NCBI GenBank assembly: GCA_004555855.1
Contig: SFJQ01000001.1
Location: 94,321 to 158,320 of the forward strand
Length of the DNA stretch: 64,000 nt
From: [Eubacterium] saphenum
Lineage (GTDB): Bacteria > Bacillota > Clostridia > Oscillospirales > Ruminococcaceae
Reading direction: 5' to 3'
Shown: in pieces, positions 43,294 to 52,497 of the stretch
Numbering within the stretch: position 1 is the stretch's first letter
Layout: each line of letters starts with the position of its first letter
Notes under the pieces: model-generated
The model's input: only the letters and a program-made list of their open reading frames with translations
Told to the model about the DNA's origin: nothing
Databases searched by the model: none
Position numbers and translations under genes: made by a program

Positions 43294-45120
43294 ATGTGCG
43301 GAATTGTGGGTTACATCGGCAAACGCGACTGTGCAGACGTCCTGATGGACGGTCTGGAAAAACTTGAGTACAGGGGCTATGACAGCGCCGGTATCGCTGT
43401 TTTCGAGAACGATATCATCAAAACCGTCAAAACGCGCGGAAAACTCGCTTGTATGAAGGAAAAACTCGAAACTGAGGGCAAACCGCAGGGCTTCTGCGGT
43501 ATCGGTCACACGCGCTGGGCTACCCACGGCGAACCCTCCGATATCAACTCTCACCCTCACTCAAACGGGCGCGTCACCATCGTACATAACGGAATTATCG
43601 AAAATTATGCGGAACTCAAAGCGTTCCTCAAAGAAAAAGGCTACGCGTTCATCAGCCAGACCGACAGCGAGGTTGTCGCTTGCCTGCTCGACTACTATTA
43701 CTCCGAGAGAAACCCGCTTCGGGCGATAACCGAGGTCGTCAAGGAGCTTCGCGGGAGCTTTGCGCTCGGCATTCTCTTCAAGGATTTCCCCGACAGAGTG
43801 TACGCCGTCAGAAAAGCAAGCCCGCTTATCGTTGGCATCGGCGACAGCGAGTATTTCATCGCGTCCGATATCCCCGCGTTCCTCAAATACACAAAAAACT
43901 ACGTTCTCCTTGAGGACGATGAAATCGTTTGTATGGAAGAAAGCGGCGCGAGCTTTTATGATGTCCACGGTCTTGAAATCAAGAAAACCGTTCAGACAGC
44001 CGAGTGGGACGTTGAACAGGCGCAAAAGCAGGGTTTCCCGCACTTTATGCTGAAAGAAATCCACGAACAGCCTAAGGTTGTCGAAAAAACGCTCAACGCG
44101 GTTATCAAGAACGGCGTACCCGAATTTTCGGAAATCGGCTTCACGGACGAATTTATGCGCGGAATTAACAGGATTTTCGTTGTCGCGTGCGGAACGGCAA
44201 TGCACGCGGGAATTATCGCGCGATACGCTATCGAAAATCTTGCGCGAATACCCGTCACCGTTGAAACCGCAAGCGAATTTCGCTATATGAACCCGATTGT
44301 CGGAAAGGACGATTTGGTTATTCTGGTATCGCAGAGCGGCGAAACCGCCGATACAAAAGCGGGACTTGAACTCGCGAAAGAAAAGGGCGCGAAAACGCTC
44401 GCCGTGGTGAATGTGAAGTATTCGGCGATTGCGCGCGCCGCGGATATGTGCATAAACACGCTTGCCGGTCCCGAAATCGCCGTTGCAAGTACAAAAGCCT
44501 ATACCGTGCAGATTGCCGTGCTGTACTTAATCGCGTTCAGACTTGCTTTTGCGCGGGGAAAAATCTCCGAAGACGAACTCAAACGCCTGACCGGTGAAAT
44601 TGAAAAAGCGCCCGAGGCTATCGCTGGAATTCTCAAAAAAGAGGACGAGTGCAAGTTTATCGCGTCAAAGCTGGTGAACGTGGAGAAGCTGTTCTTTATC
44701 GGGCGCGGGTTTGATTACGCACTGTCGCTGGAGGGTTCGCTGAAACTGAAGGAAATCACCTACATTCACAGCGAGGCTTATGCGGCGGGCGAGCTGAAGC
44801 ACGGCACAATCTCGCTTATTGAAGAAGGTATTCCCGTGATAACCGTGGCGACGCAGGAGAACATTCTCCCGAAAACCATCAGCAATATGGAAGAAGTCAA
44901 GGCGCGCGGCGCGGTCATCATCGCAATTGCGCGAAAGGAAACGCAGTTTGCGGAAAACACGGTTGATTTGCGCTTCGATATCGACAACGACCTGCCAGAT
45001 ATGCTCACGCCGCTTGCAACCGTCTGCGCGCTCCAGCTTATCGCGTATTACACCAGCGTTCTTCGCGGTATCGACCCCGACAAGCCCCGAAATCTCGCAA
45101 AATCGGTTACTACGGAATAA
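43294..45120 (+). CDS. glmS: Glutamine--fructose-6-phosphate aminotransferase (isomerizing)
   Basis: 608 aa. First step of UDP-GlcNAc synthesis for peptidoglycan. The N-terminal amidotransferase domain starts MCGIVGYIG with Cys2 as nucleophile. Two SIS domains follow (~280-600), with VVACGTAMHAGIIA, VSQSGETADTKAGLELAKEK and ASTKAYTVQIAVLYLIA. The C-terminus ends NLAKSVTTE as in the family. The leader is too short for the glmS ribozyme common in Firmicutes, so control must be different. The next gene starts 5 bases downstream. Confidence 0.97.
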   Translation: MCGIVGYIGKRDCADVLMDGLEKLEYRGYDSAGIAVFENDIIKTVKTRGKLACMKEKLETEGKPQGFCGIGHTRWATHGEPSDINSHPHSNGRVTIVHNGIIENYAELKAFLKEKGYAFISQTDSEVVACLLDYYYSERNPLRAITEVVKELRGSFALGILFKDFPDRVYAVRKASPLIVGIGDSEYFIASDIPAFLKYTKNYVLLEDDEIVCMEESGASFYDVHGLEIKKTVQTAEWDVEQAQKQGFPHFMLKEIHEQPKVVEKTLNAVIKNGVPEFSEIGFTDEFMRGINRIFVVACGTAMHAGIIARYAIENLARIPVTVETASEFRYMNPIVGKDDLVILVSQSGETADTKAGLELAKEKGAKTLAVVNVKYSAIARAADMCINTLAGPEIAVASTKAYTVQIAVLYLIAFRLAFARGKISEDELKRLTGEIEKAPEAIAGILKKEDECKFIASKLVNVEKLFFIGRGFDYALSLEGSLKLKEITYIHSEAYAAGELKHGTISLIEEGIPVITVATQENILPKTISNMEEVKARGAVIIAIARKETQFAENTVDLRFDIDNDLPDMLTPLATVCALQLIAYYTSVLRGIDPDKPRNLAKSVTTE

Positions 45121-45125
45121 CAAAA

Positions 45126-45749
45126 ATGGGAAAACTTAACAGAAACTTCTACCTCAGAAGCGCCGAGGAGCTTGCTCCCGCGCTTTTGGGGAAAATTCTG
45201 GTACACAAAACCGCCGAGGGTGTGACTTCAGGAATTATCGTCGAAACCGAGGCTTATATCGGTCCGGACGACAAGGGCGCGCACTCCTGCGGGGGTGTGC
45301 CGACAGCGCGTACTTCCGTTATGTTCGGCAAGGGCGGGTTCGCTTATGTGTACCTGATTTACGGAATGTACAGCTGCTTCAACGTTGTCGCAAACGTAAA
45401 GGACAAGCCCGAAGCTGTGCTGATACGCGCTCTCGAGCCGCTTGACGGTGTTGAACTTATGAAAATGCGCCGCGGCACGGACAAGCCCGAAAACCTTTGC
45501 AGCGGCCCCGGAAAGCTCTGTTCCGCGCTCGGGATAACCCGCGAACAAAGCGGCGCGGATTTGTGCAAAAATGAGCTTTTTATCCTCGGCATGCCCGAGC
45601 TTCCCAAAAGCGAAATTATAGTTTCGCCCCGAATTAACATCGACTACGCCGAGGAATACCGCGACAAGCTCTGGCGGTATTTTGTCAAGGGAAACAAATT
45701 TGTGTCGAAAGTGCCGAAAAGATACCGTGAATTGGAGCAGCAGCTCTGA
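45126..45749 (+). CDS. 3-methyladenine DNA glycosylase, AAG/MPG family
   Basis: 207 aa. Removes alkylated purines from DNA. Matches the MPG family: FYLRSAEELAPALLGKILVH, IVETEAYIGPDDKGAHS (catalytic Glu region), YVYLIYGMYSCFNVVA, VLIRALEPL and GPGKLCSALGI. It starts 5 bases after the glmS stop without a strong ribosome site, so it is probably translated by coupling. It ends ~40 bases before the promoter of the PBP gene. Confidence 0.95.
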   Translation: MGKLNRNFYLRSAEELAPALLGKILVHKTAEGVTSGIIVETEAYIGPDDKGAHSCGGVPTARTSVMFGKGGFAYVYLIYGMYSCFNVVANVKDKPEAVLIRALEPLDGVELMKMRRGTDKPENLCSGPGKLCSALGITREQSGADLCKNELFILGMPELPKSEIIVSPRINIDYAEEYRDKLWRYFVKGNKFVSKVPKRYRELEQQL

Positions 45750-45787
45750 TTTTCCGAAAAATTTCACATAAATTTTATAAAAAAGTA

Positions 45788-45816
45788 TTAACATTTCGCA
45801 GGATTTGTGGTATAAT
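45788..45816 (+). promoter_or_regulatory. Promoter of the class A PBP gene
   Basis: TTAACA (45788-45793), 17-nt spacer, TATAAT (45811-45816). Confidence 0.75.
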
Positions 45817-45857
45817 TAATATGAGTATGATTTTCAACAATTTTTTGGGTGATTAAT

Positions 45858-48230
45858 ATGAATGGTAAAAAATTCCACTACATCAAAATAAAGGACGAGC
45901 CGAAGAAGAAAACCGACCCGCGCAAAAAGCAGCGCATTATGAAAAATATCGGCCACGCGCTCACGATTGTCGGGACAACGCTCTCGTCAATGCTGCTGAT
46001 TATCGTGGTTATGCTGTGCATCGTGGTCACGATCATCGTCGTCTATATACTCAACTTCGCCGACAACGGATTTGACGCAAATCTCCGCGAAGCCGAGATG
46101 AAGTACACGACAATAGTCTACGCGTATGACTCGGAAGGACACGAGGTTGAAATCACGCGACTTGCCTCCGAGCAGAACAGAATCTGGACGAACTATGAGG
46201 ACATCTCGCCGAACCTCATAAACGCTGTCGTTTCCACAGAGGACAAGCGTTTCTGGGACCACAAGGGCGTTGACTGGAGAAGAACCGTTTTCGCGCTCGG
46301 TGCGGACGTGCTGAACCTTTCCCGCGCGGGACAAGGCGGCTCTACAATAACCCAGCAGCTCGTCAAAAACATCACCGGCGATGACAAACAAAACTGGGAA
46401 CGAAAGCTGCGTGAGATTTTCCGCGCGATGTCGCTTGAGGAAAAATACACGAAAATCGATATCCTCGAAAGCTATCTGAACCGAATTTGGCTCGGAGGAA
46501 TGGTTTACGGCGTGGGCGCGGCTTCACAATACTATTTCGGCAAGGACGCGAAGGATTTGGATATCGCCGAGTCCGCCATTATCGCGGGAATGATACGAAA
46601 TCCTTATATGCGCTCGCCCTATGTCGATTTGCAGAACTGCAAGGACAACCAGATTTACGCGCTCCAGAATATGTATGAACAGGGTTACATTTCACTTCGC
46701 GAGTATGAGGACGCAAAGGTTGAACAGGTGAAGTTTGCGAGAACCGTTTACGGCGACGCTTTCGGCTATGTTGACCCAAATTCCGTTGAACCGGAAAATC
46801 CCGATGAAAACGAGGACGTCGAGGACGAGGACGAAGAAGAGCCGATTTATGAGGCTTACAAGTGGGACGACTATGAAATATCACAGAACTGGTACGTTGA
46901 CGCGGCTATCGACCAGGTTATCAGCGATTACGCCGAACTGAAGGGAATTTCCTACACAAGCGCCCGAAACGACATCAACAACGGCGGCTTCAAAATCTAC
47001 ATCAATATGGATATCGAGCTTCAGGATAAGCTGGAGGAAAAGTATCGCGACCCGCTGATTGCGATGACCGATTACGATAAAACCGCGAAAGAAACCGATT
47101 TGCTGCAGTCGGCGTTCGTTATCACAAACTACGAGGGAACGGTTGTTGCACTGGCGGGAGGTCTTGGCGACAAGCCCGGCGACAACTGCTTCAACCGCGC
47201 TACTATGGCGGTGCGCGCGCCCGGTTCGACGATAAAGCCGATTTCCGTCTACGCAACGGCAATCCAAAACAACATAGTCACCTTCTCGACAATGCTTCCC
47301 GATAAGCAAATTTCAATTCTTGACGGATATTATATCAGAAAATGGCCTAACAACTTTGACTATAATCAGACGGAAGAACTTATACCCGTGTGGATGGGAC
47401 TTCGCGAGTCCAAAAACACGCTTGCCGTGCGAATTACTCAGCTTCTGTCGCCGCAGGTGTGCTATAACCAACTCACCGAAAACCTCGGTCTTACAACTCT
47501 TACCGATACCGATATTCAGCTTTCGCCTATGTCAATGGGCGCGCTCACAAACGGTGCGAAGCTCTATGAAATGGCGGCAGCTTATCAGATTTTCGGAAAC
47601 GGCGGAATTTACTATCGACCGATGCTGTACAGCCGTGTGCTTGACGGCAAGGACAACGTTATCCTGAAGCAGGATTTCTACGGCACGCAGGCTATCGACA
47701 GCGACACGGCATGGATTGTCAACCGAATGATGAAAACGGTCGTTACGGACGGAACTTCTTCGGGAAGATACGCGGCGCTTCCGAACTGCGAGGTTATCGG
47801 CAAAACGGGTACGTCGAACTCCGGAAAGGACCTGCTTTTCGCGGGCTGCACACCCGAATATGTCGGAATGGTTTGGCTGGGCTACGACACCAACAAGGAT
47901 ATCCCGACGTCCAGCTGGTCTGCCGACTGGGATTACCACAGATACGGCGCGCAAATCTGGCACGATGTTATGGTTGATATCGTGGACACAACTCAGACGC
48001 ATAAATTCACGCCCGATACATCGGTTCTGCAGAGAAGATACTGCGTTGAAACCGGCTTGCTCGCGTCAACCAGCTGCGAGGAAACCAAAATCGGCTACTA
48101 TCGCGACGGAAATCTCCCCGGCTATTGCTCGGGCAACCACGAGGAAGAGCTTGAAGCTATCAACAAAAAGTGGGAGGACTACGACCTGCAAAACGAGGAG
48201 CAGCTCAAGCAAAATCTCCCGAGTTATTAA
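45858..48230 (+). CDS. Class A penicillin-binding protein (transglycosylase/transpeptidase)
   Basis: About 790 aa. Polymerises and crosslinks peptidoglycan. A cytoplasmic Lys-rich N-terminus and one membrane segment (~37-68) precede the GT51 domain (~95-270), with the catalytic Glu in STEDKRFWDHKGVDWRR and GGSTITQQLVKN. An acidic insert (~310-330, rich in E and D) separates it from the transpeptidase domain, which has STIK (APGSTIKPISVYA), SKN (RESKNTLAV) and KTGT (VIGKTGTSNSGKD). The start is ATG at 45858, 5 bases after GGGTGA; the GTG at 45849 overlaps that site. PBP1a/PonA type. Confidence 0.96.
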   Translation: MNGKKFHYIKIKDEPKKKTDPRKKQRIMKNIGHALTIVGTTLSSMLLIIVVMLCIVVTIIVVYILNFADNGFDANLREAEMKYTTIVYAYDSEGHEVEITRLASEQNRIWTNYEDISPNLINAVVSTEDKRFWDHKGVDWRRTVFALGADVLNLSRAGQGGSTITQQLVKNITGDDKQNWERKLREIFRAMSLEEKYTKIDILESYLNRIWLGGMVYGVGAASQYYFGKDAKDLDIAESAIIAGMIRNPYMRSPYVDLQNCKDNQIYALQNMYEQGYISLREYEDAKVEQVKFARTVYGDAFGYVDPNSVEPENPDENEDVEDEDEEEPIYEAYKWDDYEISQNWYVDAAIDQVISDYAELKGISYTSARNDINNGGFKIYINMDIELQDKLEEKYRDPLIAMTDYDKTAKETDLLQSAFVITNYEGTVVALAGGLGDKPGDNCFNRATMAVRAPGSTIKPISVYATAIQNNIVTFSTMLPDKQISILDGYYIRKWPNNFDYNQTEELIPVWMGLRESKNTLAVRITQLLSPQVCYNQLTENLGLTTLTDTDIQLSPMSMGALTNGAKLYEMAAAYQIFGNGGIYYRPMLYSRVLDGKDNVILKQDFYGTQAIDSDTAWIVNRMMKTVVTDGTSSGRYAALPNCEVIGKTGTSNSGKDLLFAGCTPEYVGMVWLGYDTNKDIPTSSWSADWDYHRYGAQIWHDVMVDIVDTTQTHKFTPDTSVLQRRYCVETGLLASTSCEETKIGYYRDGNLPGYCSGNHEEELEAINKKWEDYDLQNEEQLKQNLPSY

Positions 48231-48234
48231 AAAA

Positions 48235-48267
48235 ATCCCCCGAGCGATGGTTCGGGGGAATTTTTTG
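48235..48267 (+). terminator. Terminator of the PBP gene
   Basis: TCCCCCGA pairs with TCGGGGGA around GCGATGGT, then ATTTTTTGC. Confidence 0.88.
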
Positions 48268-48276
48268 CAAAAAAAT

Positions 48277-48306
48277 GAGCCTTGAAACAACAAGGCTCGT
48301 TTTTTA
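48277..48306. terminator. Terminator of rpmB (works in both directions)
   Basis: GAGCCTTG/CAAGGCTC stem (48277-48284 with 48291-48298). Minus strand: then ATTTTTTT for rpmB; plus strand: then GTTTTTTA. Confidence 0.85.
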
Positions 48307-48319
48307 TGAATTTCGCAAA

Positions 48320-48511
48320 TCAGTCAGCCGCTCTCTGAACAAAACCGGAGCGCAGGCAGCGAGTGCAGGCGTAAACTCTGCACGGTGTGCCGTTTACAAC
48401 CGCTCTAACCTTCTTAACATTGGGCTTGTAGGTTCTGTTGCTTCTTCTGTGAGAGTGGGAAACCTTAATTCCGAAAGCGACACTCTTGCCGCAGATTTCA
48501 CATTTAGCCAT
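48320..48511 (-). CDS. rpmB: 50S ribosomal protein L28
   Basis: 63 aa. Large-subunit protein. Cysteine pairs CEIC and CTRC mark the zinc-binding (C+) form. Other motifs: HSHRRSNRTYKPNVKKVRAV. It is a single-gene unit with its own promoter and terminator. ATG at 48511 with GGAAGGA upstream. Confidence 0.97.
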   Translation of the reverse strand: MAKCEICGKSVAFGIKVSHSHRRSNRTYKPNVKKVRAVVNGTPCRVYACTRCLRSGFVQRAAD

Positions 48512-48566
48512 TATATTTACACCGTCCTTCCGATAAAATTATTTAATTAAACACGTTACAAATAAT

Positions 48567-48595
48567 ATTTTAACAGAAATCGCGCTGAATTTCAA
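48567..48595 (-). promoter_or_regulatory. Promoter of rpmB
   Basis: Minus strand: TTGAAA (48590-48595), 17-nt spacer, TAAAAT (48567-48572). Leader of about 50 nt. Confidence 0.72.
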
Positions 48596-48666
48596 GAGGA
48601 ATTTATATTATTAGCGAATTTTTGTTGAAATTAACAATAATCCCGTAAACCCCCCGCGAATTTTCG

Positions 48667-49665
48667 TTAAAATGTGATAAAGCCAACCTTTTTCTGCACC
48701 TTGGAAAGCGTCTTGCGCGAGAACTTATAAGCCTTCTCTGCGCCCTTTTTCATACAATCCTCGATGTAGCTCTTGTCTGTGGAAATGCGCTTGTACTCGT
48801 TCTGCAAGGGAGCAAGGCTGTCCGCAACCGCTTCTCCGACTGCGAGCTTGAAGTCGCCGTAGCCCTTGCCCTTGAACTCGGCTTCGATTTCATCAAAGGT
48901 TTTGCCCGTCACGCCGCCGTAAATGGACATCAGATTGATGATGCCGTCCTTGCCCTCGCGCGCGCAAACCTCGGTTTCGCTGTCGGTAACGGCACGCTTG
49001 AACTTGCGGATAATCGTGTCCTTGTCGTCCAGAATCCACACGGAAGCGTTCGGGTTCTCGTCGGACTTGGACATCTTCTTTGTCGGCTCCTGAAGCGACA
49101 TAACCTTCGCGGTTGCCTTCGTGATGTAGCCCTCGGGCATTGTGAAAACATCGCCGTAGATGCCGTTGAAGCGCTGTACAATATTGCGGGCAAGCTCGAG
49201 GTGCTGCGACTGGTCAACGCCAACCGGCACCAAATCCGCCTGATACAGCAGAATATCCGCCGCCATCAGCACGGGATAGGTGAAAAGTCCCGCGTTGATG
49301 TTATCGGGGTGCTTCTCGGATTTGTCCTTGAACTGCGTCATTCTTGACAGCTCGCCGAACTGCGTGTAGCAGCTCAGAATCCACGATAATTCAGCGTGGT
49401 TCGGGTTGTGTCCCTGAACGAAAAGCGTGGATTTTTCGGGGTCAAGCCCCGCCGCAATCAGCAGCGCGTAGCTCTCCTTAATCTGCGCGCGCAGCTTCAC
49501 AGGGTCTTGCCTTACGGTTATCGAGTGCAAATCCGCGATGCCGAAAAAGCAGTTGTAGTCGTTTTGCAGCTTCACCCAGTTTTGCATTGCCCCGAGATAA
49601 TTTCCCAGATGAGGCGTATTTGTCGGCTGAATAAGGCTCAGCATATTTTTTTTCTGTTCTTCCAT
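48667..49665 (-). CDS. trpS: Tryptophan--tRNA ligase
   Basis: 332 aa. Class I synthetase. The HIGH-type motif is PTNTPHLGNYLGAM and the KMSKS motif is intact (TKKMSKSDENPN). TrpRS-specific YQADLVPVGVDQSQHLELAR is present. The first motif is PTNTPHLGN rather than the common PTG-x-x-HLGN. ATG at 49665 with GGAGAACG upstream. It follows the serine hydrolase gene by 15 bases on the same strand, with no T-box of its own, so its control differs from the trp operon's. Confidence 0.96.
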   Translation of the reverse strand: MEEQKKNMLSLIQPTNTPHLGNYLGAMQNWVKLQNDYNCFFGIADLHSITVRQDPVKLRAQIKESYALLIAAGLDPEKSTLFVQGHNPNHAELSWILSCYTQFGELSRMTQFKDKSEKHPDNINAGLFTYPVLMAADILLYQADLVPVGVDQSQHLELARNIVQRFNGIYGDVFTMPEGYITKATAKVMSLQEPTKKMSKSDENPNASVWILDDKDTIIRKFKRAVTDSETEVCAREGKDGIINLMSIYGGVTGKTFDEIEAEFKGKGYGDFKLAVGEAVADSLAPLQNEYKRISTDKSYIEDCMKKGAEKAYKFSRKTLSKVQKKVGFITF

Positions 49666-49680
49666 AGCGTTCTCCTTCTT

Positions 49681-50769
49681 TTATTTCTGCAATTCCTGCA
49701 ATTTTTTCAAGCCAAGCACGGTCGCGGGGATTTTATAGCTCGGCGCGAGATTTGACAGCACGACAACCGCCGTTTTCGTTTCCTCGCAGAATCCGAGATA
49801 GCTGTTGTAATCGCCTGTGCCGCCGTTGTGCCAGACAAAGCCGTTTTCGCGGTCGATAAGCCAACCTGCGCCGATTTCGTCCATATTTATGCCCATCGCG
49901 CGGTAATTTTCGTTCACCACATCGATTTCAGCAAAACTTTTGTGGTTCTCCGAGAAGCCGTCAAGCTGTGCCTGCGCGTACTTCAGCATATCCTCGATAT
50001 CCGACAAAACCGCGCCCGCCGACATATAGGTATCGCCCGGCTGCCAGTCCCAGAGCCTGCCGAGGTCGCCGTTTCCGTCGGAAATACGGCTGTTCGCAAG
50101 ACCTAGCTCGTTTTGAATATAATCGTTGCAAAGCGTTGTGTACTCGGTTCCCGTCACCTTTTCGAGAATAAGCCCCAGCGCCGCGTAACCGAAATTCGAG
50201 TAATCGAACTTGTGCTTTTCATCGGAAATCTCGGTATTTTTGAGCGTGTTTAAAATCGCGCTGTCGCCGATAGTGTAGAAGCTGTTCTTCCCGCCGAAAA
50301 AGTTGCCTATCATCGCGCCCTCGAAGTAGTACGCGCTGTAACCCGAGGTGTGCGTGAGAAGCTGACGGATTGTCGGGTAATGCGCTCTTTCAGGCAATTC
50401 AAGATAGTCGGAAATCGGCGCGTCAAGGCTCATTTTGCCCTCATCGACTAGTTTCATCACAAGCGAAGCCGTGACAGTTTTGGTAAGCGAGCCGATTTCG
50501 TAAGTGTGGAGCGTTTTTTGAAGCTCCGCGCCGTCCTTTCCGTACACCGTCCACTCTGATTTTCCGTCCTTTATAACGCCGACTGTTATCACGGCTCTGT
50601 CGCTGCCCGCCGTGGTGTAATTCAGACATTCCTCGAAGGACATCGCGGGGATTTTGCTCATCTGGTGCTTTCCGTAAAGCATTAATCCAACGAACACAAG
50701 CGCCGCTGCGACAACAACGCCGGCAATTATAATCAGGACTATTTTCCTCACGCCCTTTTTCTTTTTCAT
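49681..50769 (-). CDS. Serine hydrolase, class C beta-lactamase/PBP-like fold
   Basis: About 362 aa. N-terminal basic patch (KKKKGVRK) and one membrane segment (~9-30) anchor it, with the domain outside the cell. Catalytic motifs: SLTK (EIGSLTKTVTASLV), YSN (FDYSNFGYAALG) and HNG (WHNGGTGDYNS). This fold includes DD-peptidases, esterases and D-aminopeptidases; the substrate is not known. The start is ATG at 50769, overlapping the stop of the aminotransferase gene (ATGA), so translation is likely coupled. Confidence 0.9.
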   Translation of the reverse strand: MKKKKGVRKIVLIIIAGVVVAAALVFVGLMLYGKHQMSKIPAMSFEECLNYTTAGSDRAVITVGVIKDGKSEWTVYGKDGAELQKTLHTYEIGSLTKTVTASLVMKLVDEGKMSLDAPISDYLELPERAHYPTIRQLLTHTSGYSAYYFEGAMIGNFFGGKNSFYTIGDSAILNTLKNTEISDEKHKFDYSNFGYAALGLILEKVTGTEYTTLCNDYIQNELGLANSRISDGNGDLGRLWDWQPGDTYMSAGAVLSDIEDMLKYAQAQLDGFSENHKSFAEIDVVNENYRAMGINMDEIGAGWLIDRENGFVWHNGGTGDYNSYLGFCEETKTAVVVLSNLAPSYKIPATVLGLKKLQELQK

Positions 50770-51953
50770 ACCAGCAGCTCTTTCGCACATTTGCCGAGAA
50801 TTTCGCAGCCCTTGTCAATCTGCTCGTTTGTGGGCGTGGAGAAGTTTATTCTGAACGAGTGAGAAATCTCGTTTTCATCAGCGTTGAACGCGTTTCCGGG
50901 CACAACGGCAACCTTTCTCTTTACCGCTTCAACACAGAACTTGTTCATATCGAATTTATCGGGGATTGTCGCCCAGATAAACAGACCGCCCTGAGGCTTG
51001 GACAGCTGAACATAATCGGGAAGATTTGCCGCCAAAGCGTCCGCCATTCTCTGATATTTGCCGCGATAGATTTCCTGCAAGCCCTTGAGATGCGCGTTGA
51101 AATCAACCTCGGTTACAAATCTGTACGCCAGAATCTGCGCCCAGATATTTGTGTGAACGGTAGAAGTCTGCATACCGACAACCGCCTTGGATACCAGCTC
51201 CGCGTCCGCGCAAAGATAACCCACGCGCAGTCCCGGCGCGAGAACCTTTGAGAAAGTTCCCGCGTAAATGACGTTTTTGTTGTCGTCCAGTTCCTTGTAA
51301 CAGGTTACGTCCTCGCCCGCAAAACGCAGCGCGCCGTAAGGATTGTCCTCGAGAACGTACACGCCGTACTTCTTCGCAAGCGCAAGCACTTCTTTTCTGC
51401 GCTCGAGAGTTGTGGTTTTGCCTGTCGGGTTCTGGAAATTCGGGATTGTGTAGATGAATTTGGTCTTGGGGTTGGCTTTAAGCACAGCCTCGAGCTCATC
51501 GGGCTTCATTCCCTGCTCGTCCATCGAAACGCCGATGAGCTTAACGCCGTAGCTTCTGAACGAGTTGAGCGAGCCGATAAACGACGGATTTTCACAAATT
51601 ATGACGTCGCCCTCGTTGCAGAGGATTTTCGCGGTGACTTCGATTGCCTGCTGTGCGCCTGCGGTAACGATGAGCATATCGCCGTCCTTATAGATATTTT
51701 TCGCGCGAAGGTCGTCCTCGAGCCATTTGCGAAGCTTAGGGTAGCCCTCGGTTACGGAGTATTGCAGAGCGTTAATCGGCTCCTCGTTGAAAATCTGTGC
51801 GGAAATTTCGGAGATTTTCTGCGTAGGGAAAGCCTCGGGAGCGGGGTTTCCTGCGGCGAAGCTGATGACCTCGGGGTCTGCGGTGAATTTGAGAATTTCT
51901 CTTATTGCCGATGGCGCAACGCCCGCGACTTTGTCGGAAAATGGTTTAAGCAT
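50766..51953 (-). CDS. PLP-dependent aminotransferase, class I/II (LysN/AraT-like)
   Basis: About 395 aa. Fold type I aminotransferase of the 2-aminoadipate/aromatic aminotransferase group. Motifs: SFAAGNPAPEAFPTQKI, GAQQAIEVTAKIL, TIPNFQNPTGKTT, EDNPYGALRF, and the PLP lysine in GTFSKVLAPGLRVGYL. The C-terminal arginine region is SFRINFSTPT. The start is ATG at 51953 with GAGGT upstream; the in-frame extension above it runs through the promoter. Neighbouring trpS might hint at aromatic substrates, but that is speculative. Confidence 0.92.
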   Translation of the reverse strand: MLKPFSDKVAGVAPSAIREILKFTADPEVISFAAGNPAPEAFPTQKISEISAQIFNEEPINALQYSVTEGYPKLRKWLEDDLRAKNIYKDGDMLIVTAGAQQAIEVTAKILCNEGDVIICENPSFIGSLNSFRSYGVKLIGVSMDEQGMKPDELEAVLKANPKTKFIYTIPNFQNPTGKTTTLERRKEVLALAKKYGVYVLEDNPYGALRFAGEDVTCYKELDDNKNVIYAGTFSKVLAPGLRVGYLCADAELVSKAVVGMQTSTVHTNIWAQILAYRFVTEVDFNAHLKGLQEIYRGKYQRMADALAANLPDYVQLSKPQGGLFIWATIPDKFDMNKFCVEAVKRKVAVVPGNAFNADENEISHSFRINFSTPTNEQIDKGCEILGKCAKELLV

Positions 51954-51990
51954 AGATTTTACCTCTTTTCGGATATTAAAATACATATTA

Positions 51991-52019
51991 ATTATAGCAC
52001 AAATGCGCGGAAAAGTAAA
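51991..52019 (-). promoter_or_regulatory. Promoter of the aminotransferase-hydrolase-trpS unit
   Basis: Minus strand: TTTACT (52014-52019), 17-nt spacer, TATAAT (51991-51996). Confidence 0.7.
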
Positions 52020-52073
52020 GGGGGAAGATGAAATTTTCGCATTATTCGCCCCAAGCGCCGCGCAGCGAAAAAT

Positions 52074-52389
52074 GTCTTTTTGGAATTCTAGTGAAACCTT
52101 CGGTTTCCTTAACCTTTTTCTTCAGAAAAAGGTTTTAAACCGCCGGAGGCACTTGCGGCGAAGCCGCGCTACTGAAGGCGAAGCCGTTAAATCCAAAAAA
52201 GGACGCTTGAAGAAACTAATCGTTTACAAACCGACTTGAAATTCAGTTTTGCAACCATTGCCAAATTTTTTCGCAAACCCTTTTTCAGCAACCTAACCTT
52301 AGCAGAGCGGGTGCAGCCACGCACGTCCCGTTTCAACGGGCGTGGCTGCACCCGCGCGATTTTTCGGGCTCGACGCCCGAAAAATCGCC
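52074..52389 (+). repeat. Multi-hairpin repeat R1, copy A
   Basis: 316-bp gene-free element repeated in inverted orientation at 55979-56310. 52074-52153 is identical over 80 bp to the reverse complement of 56231-56310; similarity continues a little further out (GCGCAGCGAA). From 52226 to 52389 there are only scattered changes and one 18-nt deletion; the part between (52155-52225) is diverged. Hairpins in order: GAAACC/GGTTTC; AACCTTTTTC/GAAAAAGGTT; GCGGC-GAA-GCCGC; a 15-bp stem GCGGGTGCAGCCACG (52307-52321 with 52341-52355) holding an inner CCCGT/ACGGG stem; and a 13-bp stem GCGATTTTTCGGG (52356-52368 with 52376-52388). No credible gene is present. Confidence 0.9.
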
Positions 52390-52445
52390 AGCCCCTGCCC
52401 TTCACAAGCAGCGTTCAGGATAACGCCGCCCGCTTCCCTCTAAGA

Positions 52446-52479
52446 AAACAAAAATCCCCGAGATTTCTCCCGGGGAAAA
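52446..52479 (-). terminator. Terminator of pckA
   Basis: CCCCGGGAGA/TCTCGGGG-type stem (52455-52476), then ATTTTTG on the minus strand. Confidence 0.85.
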
Positions 52480-52497
52480 ATGTTATTTCGCGAAAAA